This document shows, in pieces, positions 1-5,816 of a stretch of DNA of 7,369 bases. Every line of letters begins with the position of its first letter. Position 1 is the stretch's first letter. The position numbers were made by a program, and so were the translations under genes. The stretch is from Gemmatimonadota bacterium (GTDB taxonomy: Bacteria; Gemmatimonadota; Gemmatimonadetes; Gemmatimonadales; GWC2-71-9): positions 1-7,369 of the forward strand of contig JANYCP010000337.1 in NCBI GenBank assembly GCA_025360265.1, given 5' to 3'. Below the pieces are notes generated by a model. The model made no database searches and was not told where the DNA came from. It saw only the letters and a list, made by a program, of their open reading frames with translations.

Positions 1-891
1 TGCGCCTACTGCTATGCCCGCGACACGCACCGCTGGACGGTCGAGCGCGCCGCCACAAGTATCACGTCCAACGGTGCCGCAACCGAAGCCGCCGCACTCC
101 CATCCACCGAGGCATTCGAACGACGAATCCTGGTGAAGAAGAACGCGGCGACACTGCTCGCCAAGACACTCGATCCAGCCAGGCTTCGGGGCGACCCACT
201 CGTTATTGGCACCGCAACCGATCCGTACCAGCCCGCCGAACGCGAATTCCGCATCACCCGCGCCCTACTCGAAGCTCTGCTCAACTATCGCAATCTCCAT
301 CTCGGCATCATCACCAAGTCACCGCTCATTGCACGCGACACCGAGTTGCTTGCCGAGATTTCGAAACGCCATCGTCTCACCGTATCGCTCTCCCTCGGCT
401 CGATGGATGGCACGCTGTTGCGGCGCCTGGAGCCACGCACACCAGCACCGCATGCGCGCTTGCGTGCGATGAAGAAACTCACCAGCGCGGGCGTCCGCGT
501 GGGGCTGCTGATTGCCCCAATCCTTCCCGGCATCACCGACGGTCGTGCGGCGCTCCGCGCGCTCGTCGCCGCCGGAAAGGAGGCTGGCGCCGCCTGGATC
601 GCCGGTTCGCCACTGCGCATGGGGCCAGCAACACGAACGACACTGCTGCCATGGCTCGTTCGCGAGCGCCCCGATCTCGCGGAGCGATACCGCCGTCACT
701 ATGGCGATCGGCACTGGGTGTCCAAGACGTACAGCGAAGCGCTGAACCAGCGACTCACATCGTTGCAGGAAGAGTTTGGTATCGCGCCAGAGGAAGGGAT
801 GCGGGTGAAGCGGAATTTCACGAGAGTGAAGCGGGGAAAGGAGCAGGTGGATCTGTGGAGCGAGGTCAGGGGCACGGGCCCCTCATCCTGA
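1..891 (+). CDS. Radical SAM protein, Rv2578c/SplB-like (5' truncated by window edge)
   Basis: The frame is open from base 1 and ends at TGA 889-891, so 296 residues are visible and the start lies upstream. The first residues, CAYCYARDTH, are the end of a radical SAM CxxxCxxC cluster motif; the first cysteine is outside the window. Downstream are hallmarks of the COG1533 (spore photoproduct lyase-like/Rv2578c) family: an FERRILVKKNA block at about residues 39-49, GTATDPYQPAER at about 69-80, an IITKSPL strand, an RRLEPRTPAP block and an APILPGITD block. Such proteins bind a 4Fe-4S cluster and S-adenosylmethionine in the cytoplasm. Some relatives repair DNA, but most have no known substrate, so a repair role is only possible. 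Between the cysteine motif and FERRI lies an Ala/Thr-rich linker of about 25 residues, which seems longer than usual. The last residues (PSS) and the stop fall in or beside the inverted repeat that follows. Family assignment is firm; function is open. Confidence 0.93.
   Translation, partial: CAYCYARDTHRWTVERAATSITSNGAATEAAALPSTEAFERRILVKKNAATLLAKTLDPARLRGDPLVIGTATDPYQPAEREFRITRALLEALLNYRNLHLGIITKSPLIARDTELLAEISKRHRLTVSLSLGSMDGTLLRRLEPRTPAPHARLRAMKKLTSAGVRVGLLIAPILPGITDGRAALRALVAAGKEAGAAWIAGSPLRMGPATRTTLLPWLVRERPDLAERYRRHYGDRHWVSKTYSEALNQRLTSLQEEFGIAPEEGMRVKRNFTRVKRGKEQVDLWSEVRGTGPSS
868..883. terminator. Small hairpin at the 3' end of the radical SAM gene
   Basis: AGGGGC (868-873), a four-base loop ACGG and GCCCCT (878-883) form a perfect 6-bp stem. 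It lies inside the last codons of the radical SAM gene and abuts the larger inverted repeat. No T-tract follows, so it is not a classical intrinsic terminator alone. It may add to transcript-end structure or be a chance GC-rich palindrome. Confidence 0.35.
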
Positions 892-974
892 GCGCAGCGA
901 AGGACCTCTCCATTGGTGGCGACTTGAGCTTCAGTCGTCGCGGATGAGGAGGTCCTTCGCTACCCTCAGGATGA
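883..974. repeat. Imperfect inverted repeat (REP-like element) in a convergent junction
   Basis: The left arm at 883-908 begins TCATCCTGAG and ends AGCGAAGGACCTC. The right arm at 949-974 is its reverse complement at 24 of 26 positions; the two differences lie in the three bases joining those blocks. The 40-base centre (909-948) holds a further short complementarity (GCGACT with AGTCGTCGC). The element lies between two convergent genes, includes the radical SAM stop codon at 889-891 and ends 13 bases before the peptidase stop at 988-990. A transcript from either strand could fold into a long stem, so a bidirectional terminator or mRNA 3'-end stabiliser is plausible. The sequence resembles dispersed TCATCCTGAG-type extragenic palindromes seen in many genomes. 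That resemblance is from memory, and copy number in this genome is unknown. Confidence 0.85.
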
Positions 975-987
975 AGGTGCTACGTAA

Positions 988-3393
988 CTACCTCGTACAA
1001 ACATTGTCCAGCGCCGGCCGCGTCGGCTTGTTCGCCACGTCAACCAGCAAATCCTTGATGTAATTGTCGATCATCGAGTAGTGCGGATAATCGATGTACT
1101 GCGGCTCGTCGGTCGGCTGGTGATAGTCACCGTGCAGGCCGGTGAAGAAGAAGACGATCGGAACGCACTTGCGCGCATAGTTGTAGTGATCGCTGCGGGT
1201 GTAGATGCTGTTGTACCCGGGCCAGCTTGCCGGCTTGCCGTCCTGGGCAACGCCGAGCGTCTGGTCGTCGAAGCGATAGTCGATGCGCAGTTTCCTGGCC
1301 GGCGGCTCCGCCGCATTCACCGCGAGCATTTCCTTGTTCAGTGCCGTCGACAGGCGCTTCGATCCCACGGCACCCACGTAGTTCGGTCCGCCACCCACCA
1401 TGTCCTCGACGCGCCCGCGGCCAATCATGTCGATGTTGATCTGCGCCACAAGCGAATCGATCGGCACCGTCGGATTGGCGGCCCAGTATGCTGAACCATT
1501 CAAGCCCGCCTCTTCACCCGTGTGCCAGATGAAGATGATCGAACGCTTCGGCTTGACTGGCATCTTGGCAACAGCCTCAGCGATTTCGAGCACTCCCATC
1601 GAACCGGAACCGTCATCATCGGCGCCGTTCAGCACCGAATCGATCCGGGCCACCGGATGGATCTTGCGGATCGAATCCATGTTGACATGAATCGCCGCGC
1701 GCTGCGCGGCGCTAATCGCGCGCAGATCGCCCTTCACCACAAGCATCTGCAGTCGAAGATTTTCGTCGTTGAATGCCTTCAGCGAGTCGTGATCGATCGG
1801 ATTGCCGCCGACCCGAAGGCCGTTGTGATCGTTGTGGGCCCCGATCGCGACGTATTCGCCAGCGAGCTTTGGATCGCTGCCGCGCACAATGCCAATCACG
1901 TTGCGCGCCCAATCGCTCGGCGTCTCCTGCCACTGCAGATATGCCGTGACACTGCCGCCAGCAGCACCTGGCTGCGCACCCGTCACGTTCGCGCCGAGAA
2001 TCTTCATCGCCGCTGCGTTGGTGAGGTGAAATGTCGGCGGCGGCACCACAACTGCACCGCCAGCCGCACCACCACCGTTCCGTCCGCCAGCAGCGCCACC
2101 GCGCCCGCCAGCTGCACCGCCAGCGCCACCGCGCCCAGCCGCCCCACCTGCAGAGCAGGCAAGGGTGACAATCTGACCGCTATCGAGCGGAATCGACTTC
2201 CCGGCAAACATCGCCGCACCAGAATGGCTGCCAGCAGCCAGCAAGCGCTGCGCTGTCGCGAGAATGGTGTCGCGACGCGCGACCGCAACCGCAGACGAGT
2301 CCGCAGACTTCTTCACCGTCGAATCAGCCTTCGCCTTCACGATCTCAGGGGTCCAACCCTTCGGCAGAGTCCCCGACACGACCGCACCGTTGCGAACAAT
2401 TGCCACACCGTTGCCATTGCTGACAACCATGTCGCCGGGCACGGCCTTGAACGCCGGATTCGGCATTGGCACACCTGCGGCAACCAGGACACTTGGATCA
2501 GTGTCGCCACCGCCGCGCCCACCGCGCCCACCAGCCCCGCCGGTAGCACCTGGGGCAGTCGGCATGACTGCAGTCAAGGGATTGGAAATTCCGGCTCGCG
2601 TCGCCGCAGCAATTCCGTCGAGATCCACGAGAGCAATTGCAACCGCATCGCTGAAGCGGGCAAGTGTCGCTGCGCTAACCTGGGATACCGTGGGCCCGCC
2701 ACCTGCACCACCACGCCCACCGCCTGCGCCCGGGCCACCGCGTCCTGCGGGCTGCGGGCATCCTGCCGGAAGCTGTATGGGAGCGTTACCGCCAGCACCA
2801 CCGGCACCGCCGCCAAATGCGCCCGCGCCACCACGACCACCGGCGGCGGCGCCTTGCGGCGGCGCCGACGGCGACATGATCACAAACTTGCCCGCTGCCT
2901 GTGCCGACGTGATCTGCTTCGTCGTGTCACCGTCAACGCCGCCATAAATGGCGACGACGCCGGAGATTGCCTTCGGTGCGCTTGCCCCGGGAGCGACGAC
3001 AAAGTCTGCGTTAATCGCAAGCGTCGCACCGACGACATTCAGCGTCGACTTGTCGGTGAACATCCGATGGACGTACGGGAGACGCTGGAAATATCCGCCG
3101 TTGTCACCACCAGGCTCGATGCCGAGGCGCTTCAGTTCGCTGCCGATGTAGGCGGTGCCTTTCATGTTGCCGACGGTGTTGAATTGCCGGCCTTGCATGG
3201 AGTCGTCGGCGAAGATGTAAAGCCGCGTGCGCAACTCCTCGGCAGTGATTGCTGCCGTCGTTGGCTTCGCGGAATGTGTGAGTGGATTGCCGTACTTGTT
3301 GAGCGGTCCCTGCGCGGTTGCAGTCGCGCTAATTGCAACGCTGAGCCCGAGCAGCAGCGCGTTGACGCGCCCCTTCATCTGTGCCGTAAACAC
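988..3393 (-). CDS. Exported M28-family zinc peptidase with PA domain and Gly-rich inserts
   Basis: This 801-residue protein has a complete M28 zinc aminopeptidase centre at its C-terminal end. By alignment from memory with Streptomyces griseus aminopeptidase the metal ligands are H520 (in GAHNDH), D593 (in GADDDGSG), E628 (in HTGEEAG), D655 (in NIDMIG) and H758 (in YHQPTD), with E627 as general base. It should remove N-terminal amino acids from peptides outside the cytoplasm. The N-terminus (MKGRVNALLLGLSVAISATA, ending ATAQ) looks like a signal peptide. Residues about 130-490 correspond to a PA-type insert much enlarged by Gly/Ala/Arg tracts at 181-204, 216-234, 281-297 and 415-447. Many family members are nearer 500-600 residues. 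The chosen start is GTG at 3393 because AGGGAG lies 8 bases upstream; an internal ATG at 3378 (residue 6) has no such site. The stop is TAG 988-990. It lies downstream of the oxidoreductase on the same strand. Exact substrate is unknown. Confidence 0.95.
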   Translation of the reverse strand: MFTAQMKGRVNALLLGLSVAISATATAQGPLNKYGNPLTHSAKPTTAAITAEELRTRLYIFADDSMQGRQFNTVGNMKGTAYIGSELKRLGIEPGGDNGGYFQRLPYVHRMFTDKSTLNVVGATLAINADFVVAPGASAPKAISGVVAIYGGVDGDTTKQITSAQAAGKFVIMSPSAPPQGAAAGGRGGAGAFGGGAGGAGGNAPIQLPAGCPQPAGRGGPGAGGGRGGAGGGPTVSQVSAATLARFSDAVAIALVDLDGIAAATRAGISNPLTAVMPTAPGATGGAGGRGGRGGGDTDPSVLVAAGVPMPNPAFKAVPGDMVVSNGNGVAIVRNGAVVSGTLPKGWTPEIVKAKADSTVKKSADSSAVAVARRDTILATAQRLLAAGSHSGAAMFAGKSIPLDSGQIVTLACSAGGAAGRGGAGGAAGGRGGAAGGRNGGGAAGGAVVVPPPTFHLTNAAAMKILGANVTGAQPGAAGGSVTAYLQWQETPSDWARNVIGIVRGSDPKLAGEYVAIGAHNDHNGLRVGGNPIDHDSLKAFNDENLRLQMLVVKGDLRAISAAQRAAIHVNMDSIRKIHPVARIDSVLNGADDDGSGSMGVLEIAEAVAKMPVKPKRSIIFIWHTGEEAGLNGSAYWAANPTVPIDSLVAQINIDMIGRGRVEDMVGGGPNYVGAVGSKRLSTALNKEMLAVNAAEPPARKLRIDYRFDDQTLGVAQDGKPASWPGYNSIYTRSDHYNYARKCVPIVFFFTGLHGDYHQPTDEPQYIDYPHYSMIDNYIKDLLVDVANKPTRPALDNVCTR
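2053..2151 (-). repeat. Gly/Ala/Arg-rich low-complexity tract, partly 30-base periodic
   Basis: This is the longest of four Gly-rich tracts in the M28 peptidase (residues 415-447), made of RGGAGGAA-like units. At DNA level the 16-mer CAGCGCCACCGCGCCC occurs at 2091-2106 and again at 2121-2136, an exact 30-base (10-residue) offset that keeps frame. This suggests expansion by slippage or unequal recombination. Confidence 0.8.
2503..2553 (-). repeat. Gly/Arg-rich tract in the M28 peptidase
   Basis: Residues 281-297 read PGATGGAGGRGGRGGG. The tract sits between a strand-rich stretch (SNPLTAVMP) and the continuing PA-like segment (DPSVLVAAGVPMPN), so it looks like an expanded surface loop. It is in frame and adds no stop. 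Confidence 0.75.
2692..2853 (-). repeat. Paired Gly-rich tracts around a single Cys-containing spacer
   Basis: Residues 181-204 and 216-234 of the M28 peptidase are Gly/Ala/Arg-rich, divided by a short spacer (NAPIQLPAGCPQP) holding one cysteine. They follow the KFVIMSPSAPPQ strand of the PA-like region. Together they make about 50 residues of probably disordered sequence inside an otherwise folded domain. Confidence 0.75.
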
Positions 3394-3401
3394 GAATGAA
3401 A

Positions 3402-3407
3402 CTCCCT
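3402..3407 (-). promoter_or_regulatory. Ribosome binding site deciding the GTG start of the M28 peptidase
   Basis: Read on the minus strand this is AGGGAG, 8 bases before GTG 3393. It is the only good Shine-Dalgarno match near the two candidate starts, and it favours GTG over the internal ATG at 3378. The five extra residues do not disturb the signal peptide. Confidence 0.65.
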
Positions 3408-3448
3408 GCCGATGTTGGTTTCGTAGAGTTGCGCGATGGGGAACGCAC

Positions 3449-3477
3449 GGTATAGAAATAGCGCCACGAGGGCGAAA
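3449..3477 (-). promoter_or_regulatory. Possible sigma70-type promoter for the M28 peptidase (weak)
   Basis: On the minus strand TTTCGC (3477-3472) and TATACC (3454-3449) are separated by 17 bases, about 55 bases before the GTG start. A TTGACC (3489-3484) slightly further upstream is a better -35 hexamer but is badly spaced. The match is weak, and read-through from the upstream oxidoreductase is equally possible. Confidence 0.25.
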
Positions 3478-3493
3478 TCGTCAGGTCAACTGG

Positions 3494-4453
3494 TCACCAC
3501 ACCAGGACGACTTTTCCGAACGTCTCATTCTGCTTCATCGCTTGATGTGCCGTTTCGATCTGGCGCATCGGCACGACTCGATCGACAACTGGCTTCAGCC
3601 TGCCATCGACAAACATCGGCAGCACTCGCTCGACAAACCGAGCCACCAGGTCAATCCGCTCCTCAAGGGAGCGAACCCGCATTGCGGTACCGACAATCGT
3701 CAGTCGCTTGCGAAGCACCAGCGACAAGTCGAGCCCTGGCGCGCGTCCGCCAGTCATCGTGCCAAGCACCACCAGTCGGCCCTTCGGTGCAAGAAGGGCG
3801 AGGTTCTGTTCGAGGGCCGTGGCACCAAGGGTGTCAATGATGACTTGCACGGGATCACCCACACGCGCTGGCCAGTCGCTGTCGCTGGTCAGCACGCCGT
3901 GCACCATGCCGAGCGCTCGGCAGCGCTCCAGCTTGTCGGCACTCCGCGATGTGCCGATGATCGCCAGATCCAGCTCCCGCCCGAGTTGCGTCGCTGCCGT
4001 GCCGACGCCACTGCCAATCGCGTGCACCAGCACCCGATCGCCGTCAACGGCGCGGCCGCGAAACACCAGCGCGTCCCAAGCAGTAAGAAACGCCTCAGGG
4101 ATCGCAGCAGCATCGGCATAGCTCATCTCTGTCGGCACGGCGATCGCTTCACGTTCATTTACGACGACGCACTCGGCGTGGGCGCCCCCGCCCACCAATC
4201 CCATCACCCGATCACCGATCTGCCAGCGTTTCACCCCTGCACCAAGCGATCGCACTTCACCGGCGTACTCGAGTCCGGGAATGTCTGCCGGCCATCCAGG
4301 TGGTGCCGGATACTTGCCGGCACGTTGGTGCAGATCGGCACGATTGAGCCCGGCGGCCCGCACTCCGACAAGGATTTGGCCCGCGTCCGCCACCGGATCA
4401 GGACGAATCGCGAGCTCCATCAAATCGGGCGCCGGATGTGTGATTGCGAGCAT
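3494..4453 (-). CDS. NAD(P)H:quinone oxidoreductase-like MDR protein (PIG3/TP53I3-type)
   Basis: This 319-residue protein is a complete zinc-free medium-chain dehydrogenase/reductase. The catalytic-domain block AAGLNRADLHQRAGKYPAPP (about 33-52), then IPGLEYAGEV (about 58-67), is typical of the quinone oxidoreductase/PIG3 branch. The nucleotide-binding fold has the glycine motif AIGSGVGTAATQL (145-157), TSRSADKLERC at about 168-178 and VVLGTMTGG at about 228-236. The C-terminus (QIETAHQAMKQNETFGKVVLVW) is the usual family ending. It should be a cytoplasmic NADPH-dependent reductase of quinones or other activated carbonyls or alkenes; the substrate cannot be read from sequence. No structural-zinc cysteine cluster is seen. 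ATG 4453 is the first in-frame start after a stop at 4487-4489, though no strong Shine-Dalgarno precedes it. It is divergent from the YceI gene, and the M28 peptidase follows 100 bases downstream on the same strand. Confidence 0.93.
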   Translation of the reverse strand: MLAITHPAPDLMELAIRPDPVADAGQILVGVRAAGLNRADLHQRAGKYPAPPGWPADIPGLEYAGEVRSLGAGVKRWQIGDRVMGLVGGGAHAECVVVNEREAIAVPTEMSYADAAAIPEAFLTAWDALVFRGRAVDGDRVLVHAIGSGVGTAATQLGRELDLAIIGTSRSADKLERCRALGMVHGVLTSDSDWPARVGDPVQVIIDTLGATALEQNLALLAPKGRLVVLGTMTGGRAPGLDLSLVLRKRLTIVGTAMRVRSLEERIDLVARFVERVLPMFVDGRLKPVVDRVVPMRQIETAHQAMKQNETFGKVVLVW

Positions 4454-4546
4454 GGCGACAAAGGTGTCCGGTCCAACGCCAACTCGCTACCCGGCGTACT
4501 ACACGGTGATGGTTCGCCCGTCCATGTTTCCCTTGGAGTTCGCTCG
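4454..4546. promoter_or_regulatory. Divergent intergenic spacer (oxidoreductase / YceI)
   Basis: These 93 bases separate two divergent start codons, so they should contain both promoters and any shared control site. No convincing -35/-10 pair and no clear palindrome is visible on either strand. The only recognisable element is the GGAG ribosome binding site of the YceI gene. Confidence 0.45.
4535..4538 (+). promoter_or_regulatory. Ribosome binding site of the YceI gene
   Basis: GGAG lies 8 bases before ATG 4547. It supports this start over the in-frame open extension upstream, which runs antisense through the oxidoreductase gene. Confidence 0.6.
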
Positions 4547-5179
4547 ATGAAGCGCCGAATTGCGCAGTTTGTTTTTTGCTCCATTGTCATGCCGGCGGCA
4601 GCGCTGGCACAAGCACGCAAGCCGGTCGCCGCGCCAGTGCGTCTCATACTGGCACCAACCGGGAACCTGGTGCGCTTCATTGTGCGCGAGAAACTCATTG
4701 CCAACACCATCGAGAACGACGCGATTGGCACCACCACCGCGATCGCGGGAATGGTAGTGCTCGATGCCAGGGGCAAGGTCGACACCACGCAATCGAAGAT
4801 CACCGTTCAGCTCGATTCGCTGAAGAGCGATCAGTCGCGTCGCGATGGGTACATCAAGGGACGCACGCTTGAAACACGACAATTTCCGGCGGCGATGCTT
4901 GTGATCAAGGACCTGCAGGGGCTACCCGCAACGTTGCCAACTTCCGGCACGATGAACTTGAATCTGGTCGGTGACCTCACGGTGCACGGCGTGACCAAGT
5001 CGGTGACCTGGGTCACCACGGTGACGGCTGATGCAACCGGGTTCAGCGGGCGGGCAACGACGCACTTGAAGTTCGAAGACTTCAACATGACGCAGCCGAG
5101 CGTGCCGGTGCTGGCGCATGTCGACAACGACATCAAGCTGGAATACGATTTTCATTTTGTGAAGCAATACGAACTATGA
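4547..5179 (+). CDS. Exported YceI-family protein
   Basis: This 210-residue protein begins with a clear signal peptide (KRR, a hydrophobic stretch, then PAAALAQA), so it should be periplasmic or secreted. The mature part has the YceI plan: an N-terminal strand (GNLVRFIVREKL, 39-50), a TTTAIAGMVVLDARGKVD segment (63-80), KITVQLDSLKSDQSRRDGYI (84-103) including the SRRD that matches the conserved RD motif, the ETRQFP motif (109-114), LVGDLTVHGVTKSV (140-153) and a final strand with KFEDFNM (175-181). YceI proteins form an extended lipocalin-like barrel that binds polyprenyl-type lipids such as isoprenoid quinones; some respond to base or osmotic stress. The ligand here is inferred only. ATG 4547 is chosen for its GGAG site and signal peptide. 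The neighbouring quinone-oxidoreductase-like gene is divergent, an interesting but unproven link. A hairpin with a T-tract follows at 5254-5273. Confidence 0.93.
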   Translation: MKRRIAQFVFCSIVMPAAALAQARKPVAAPVRLILAPTGNLVRFIVREKLIANTIENDAIGTTTAIAGMVVLDARGKVDTTQSKITVQLDSLKSDQSRRDGYIKGRTLETRQFPAAMLVIKDLQGLPATLPTSGTMNLNLVGDLTVHGVTKSVTWVTTVTADATGFSGRATTHLKFEDFNMTQPSVPVLAHVDNDIKLEYDFHFVKQYEL

Positions 5180-5184
5180 GAGCA

Positions 5185-5198
5185 GGGGCTACAGCCCC
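5185..5198. repeat. Perfect short hairpin GGGGCT-AC-AGCCCC
   Basis: A 6-bp perfect stem with a two-base centre starts six bases after the YceI stop codon. It is the first of several small palindromes in this convergent gap. No T-tract follows on either strand, so it is more likely part of a repeat element than an intrinsic terminator alone. Confidence 0.7.
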
Positions 5199-5200
5199 GC

Positions 5201-5282
5201 CTCGGCTGATGTCGCTTCCTCCGCGCGCCATGATGATTGCGTCGCTGCGGAGCAAGAGTGCTTTAGCACTTTTGTAGCCGAG
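5201..5282. repeat. Nested inverted-repeat element in the convergent gap
   Basis: CTCGGCT (5201-5207) pairs with AGCCGAG (5276-5282), and inside this CTCCGC (5219-5224) pairs with GCGGAG (5247-5252). Hairpin AGTGCT-TT-AGCACT lies between the inner and outer right arms. The arrangement looks like a composite structured repeat inserted between convergent genes. Whether it is dispersed in the genome cannot be judged from one window. Confidence 0.55.
5254..5273 (+). terminator. Likely intrinsic terminator of the YceI gene
   Basis: The stem AGTGCT (5257-5262), centre TT and AGCACT (5265-5270) extends outward through a G-T wobble and two A-T pairs and runs into TTTT (5270-5273) on the plus strand. 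This is a short but plausible rho-independent terminator about 75 bases after the YceI stop. On the minus strand there is no following T-tract. Confidence 0.5.
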
Positions 5283-5300
5283 CCGTCACTTTAGTGACGG
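5283..5300. terminator. Perfect hairpin containing a stop codon
   Basis: CCGTCACT (5283-5290), TT and AGTGACGG (5293-5300) form a perfect 8-bp stem. The minus-strand gene's last codons (Ser-Leu-Lys) and its TGA stop (5288-5286) lie inside it. It shares the CTTTAG centre with the hairpin at 5257-5270, suggesting the two belong to one repeat type. It could end or protect the mRNA of the minus-strand pair. Confidence 0.6.
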
Positions 5301-5816
5301 GCGCCTCAGCGCGATATCCTGCGTCCACAGCGTTTCTCGATTCCGCTTCACTACAAGCCGTACCACCGGATTGGGTGACCGCATCGCCATCACCAGCCAG
5401 TTGTTCTCGATGAGCGCAATCTCCACCCTGCCATCCACATCGCGCACCAGCCCCCGAGCAAGTCGATCGCATTCGATCACGATCAGGTTGCGATGACAAC
5501 TGCGCAAGTCGCCGGCCATGTAGATCGCAGCGATACTGGTGAAGCGGTGAACCAGCAGCGAATCATTCGGTGCCAGTACCAATGCCGAGACCAGCGCATT
5601 CTCGCCGCTCACCAGCACCACCCTCCACTCGTAGCCTGAGAAGAGATCGAGCACCGGCATGTCGCGCGTGATCGAGTCGGGGGACATCGACCGCGGGAAG
5701 CGCACTACGATTCCGGAATCGCTCAGCGTGGCGGTCGCCGAATCGCCGCGTTGCGCGGCGGCGCGACCCGCGACCACAATAGCCATCGCCACGCCCAGCG
5801 CGCGAAGCCAGCTCAC
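5286..5816 (-). CDS. Uncharacterised exported protein, coupled to the CPQ-like peptidase
   Basis: I do not recognise this family. From GTG 5816 it is 176 residues with an apparent signal peptide (SWLRALGVAMAIVVAGRAAAQ), so a periplasmic or secreted location is likely. The mature part is predicted by eye to be strand-rich (GIVVRFPRS, EWRVVLVSG, NALVSALVLAP, VVRLVVKRN). It has one closely spaced cysteine pair (SCHRNLIVIEC) that could form a disulphide. No catalytic motif or lipobox is seen. The GTG overlaps the upstream peptidase stop in the four bases GTGA (5813-5816), a classic translational-coupling layout. A GGAG lies about 10 bases upstream. An in-frame ATG at 5852 would add 12 polar residues before the signal peptide and overlap the peptidase by 40 bases, so it is less likely. 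The stop lies in a hairpin (5283-5300). A role with the peptidase is an inference from coupling. Confidence 0.75.
   Translation of the reverse strand: MSWLRALGVAMAIVVAGRAAAQRGDSATATLSDSGIVVRFPRSMSPDSITRDMPVLDLFSGYEWRVVLVSGENALVSALVLAPNDSLLVHRFTSIAAIYMAGDLRSCHRNLIVIECDRLARGLVRDVDGRVEIALIENNWLVMAMRSPNPVVRLVVKRNRETLWTQDIALRRPSLK

Noticed and set aside
1693..1711. Perfect GC-only hairpin CGCCGCGC-GCT-GCGCGGCG
   Set aside because: It is inside the M28 coding region and explained by Ala/Arg codons for SAAQRAA. There is no sign of a terminator or regulatory role.
2840..2875. GGCGGCGCC direct repeat and GGCGCC palindromes
   Set aside because: They lie at the edge of a Gly/Ala-coding tract of the M28 gene and follow from codon composition.
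1522..3399. A 625-residue open frame on the plus strand, antisense to the large M28 peptidase
   Set aside because: It is a shadow of a real gene: its translation is rich in Arg, His, Cys and Thr with no recognisable domain, while the opposite strand has a full catalytic M28 centre and signal peptide. GC-rich codon use and the Gly tracts keep stops away.
3227..4546. A long in-frame extension upstream of the YceI start
   Set aside because: It runs antisense through the oxidoreductase and the start of the M28 gene. ATG 4547 has a ribosome binding site and begins a proper signal peptide, so the extension is not translated in all likelihood.
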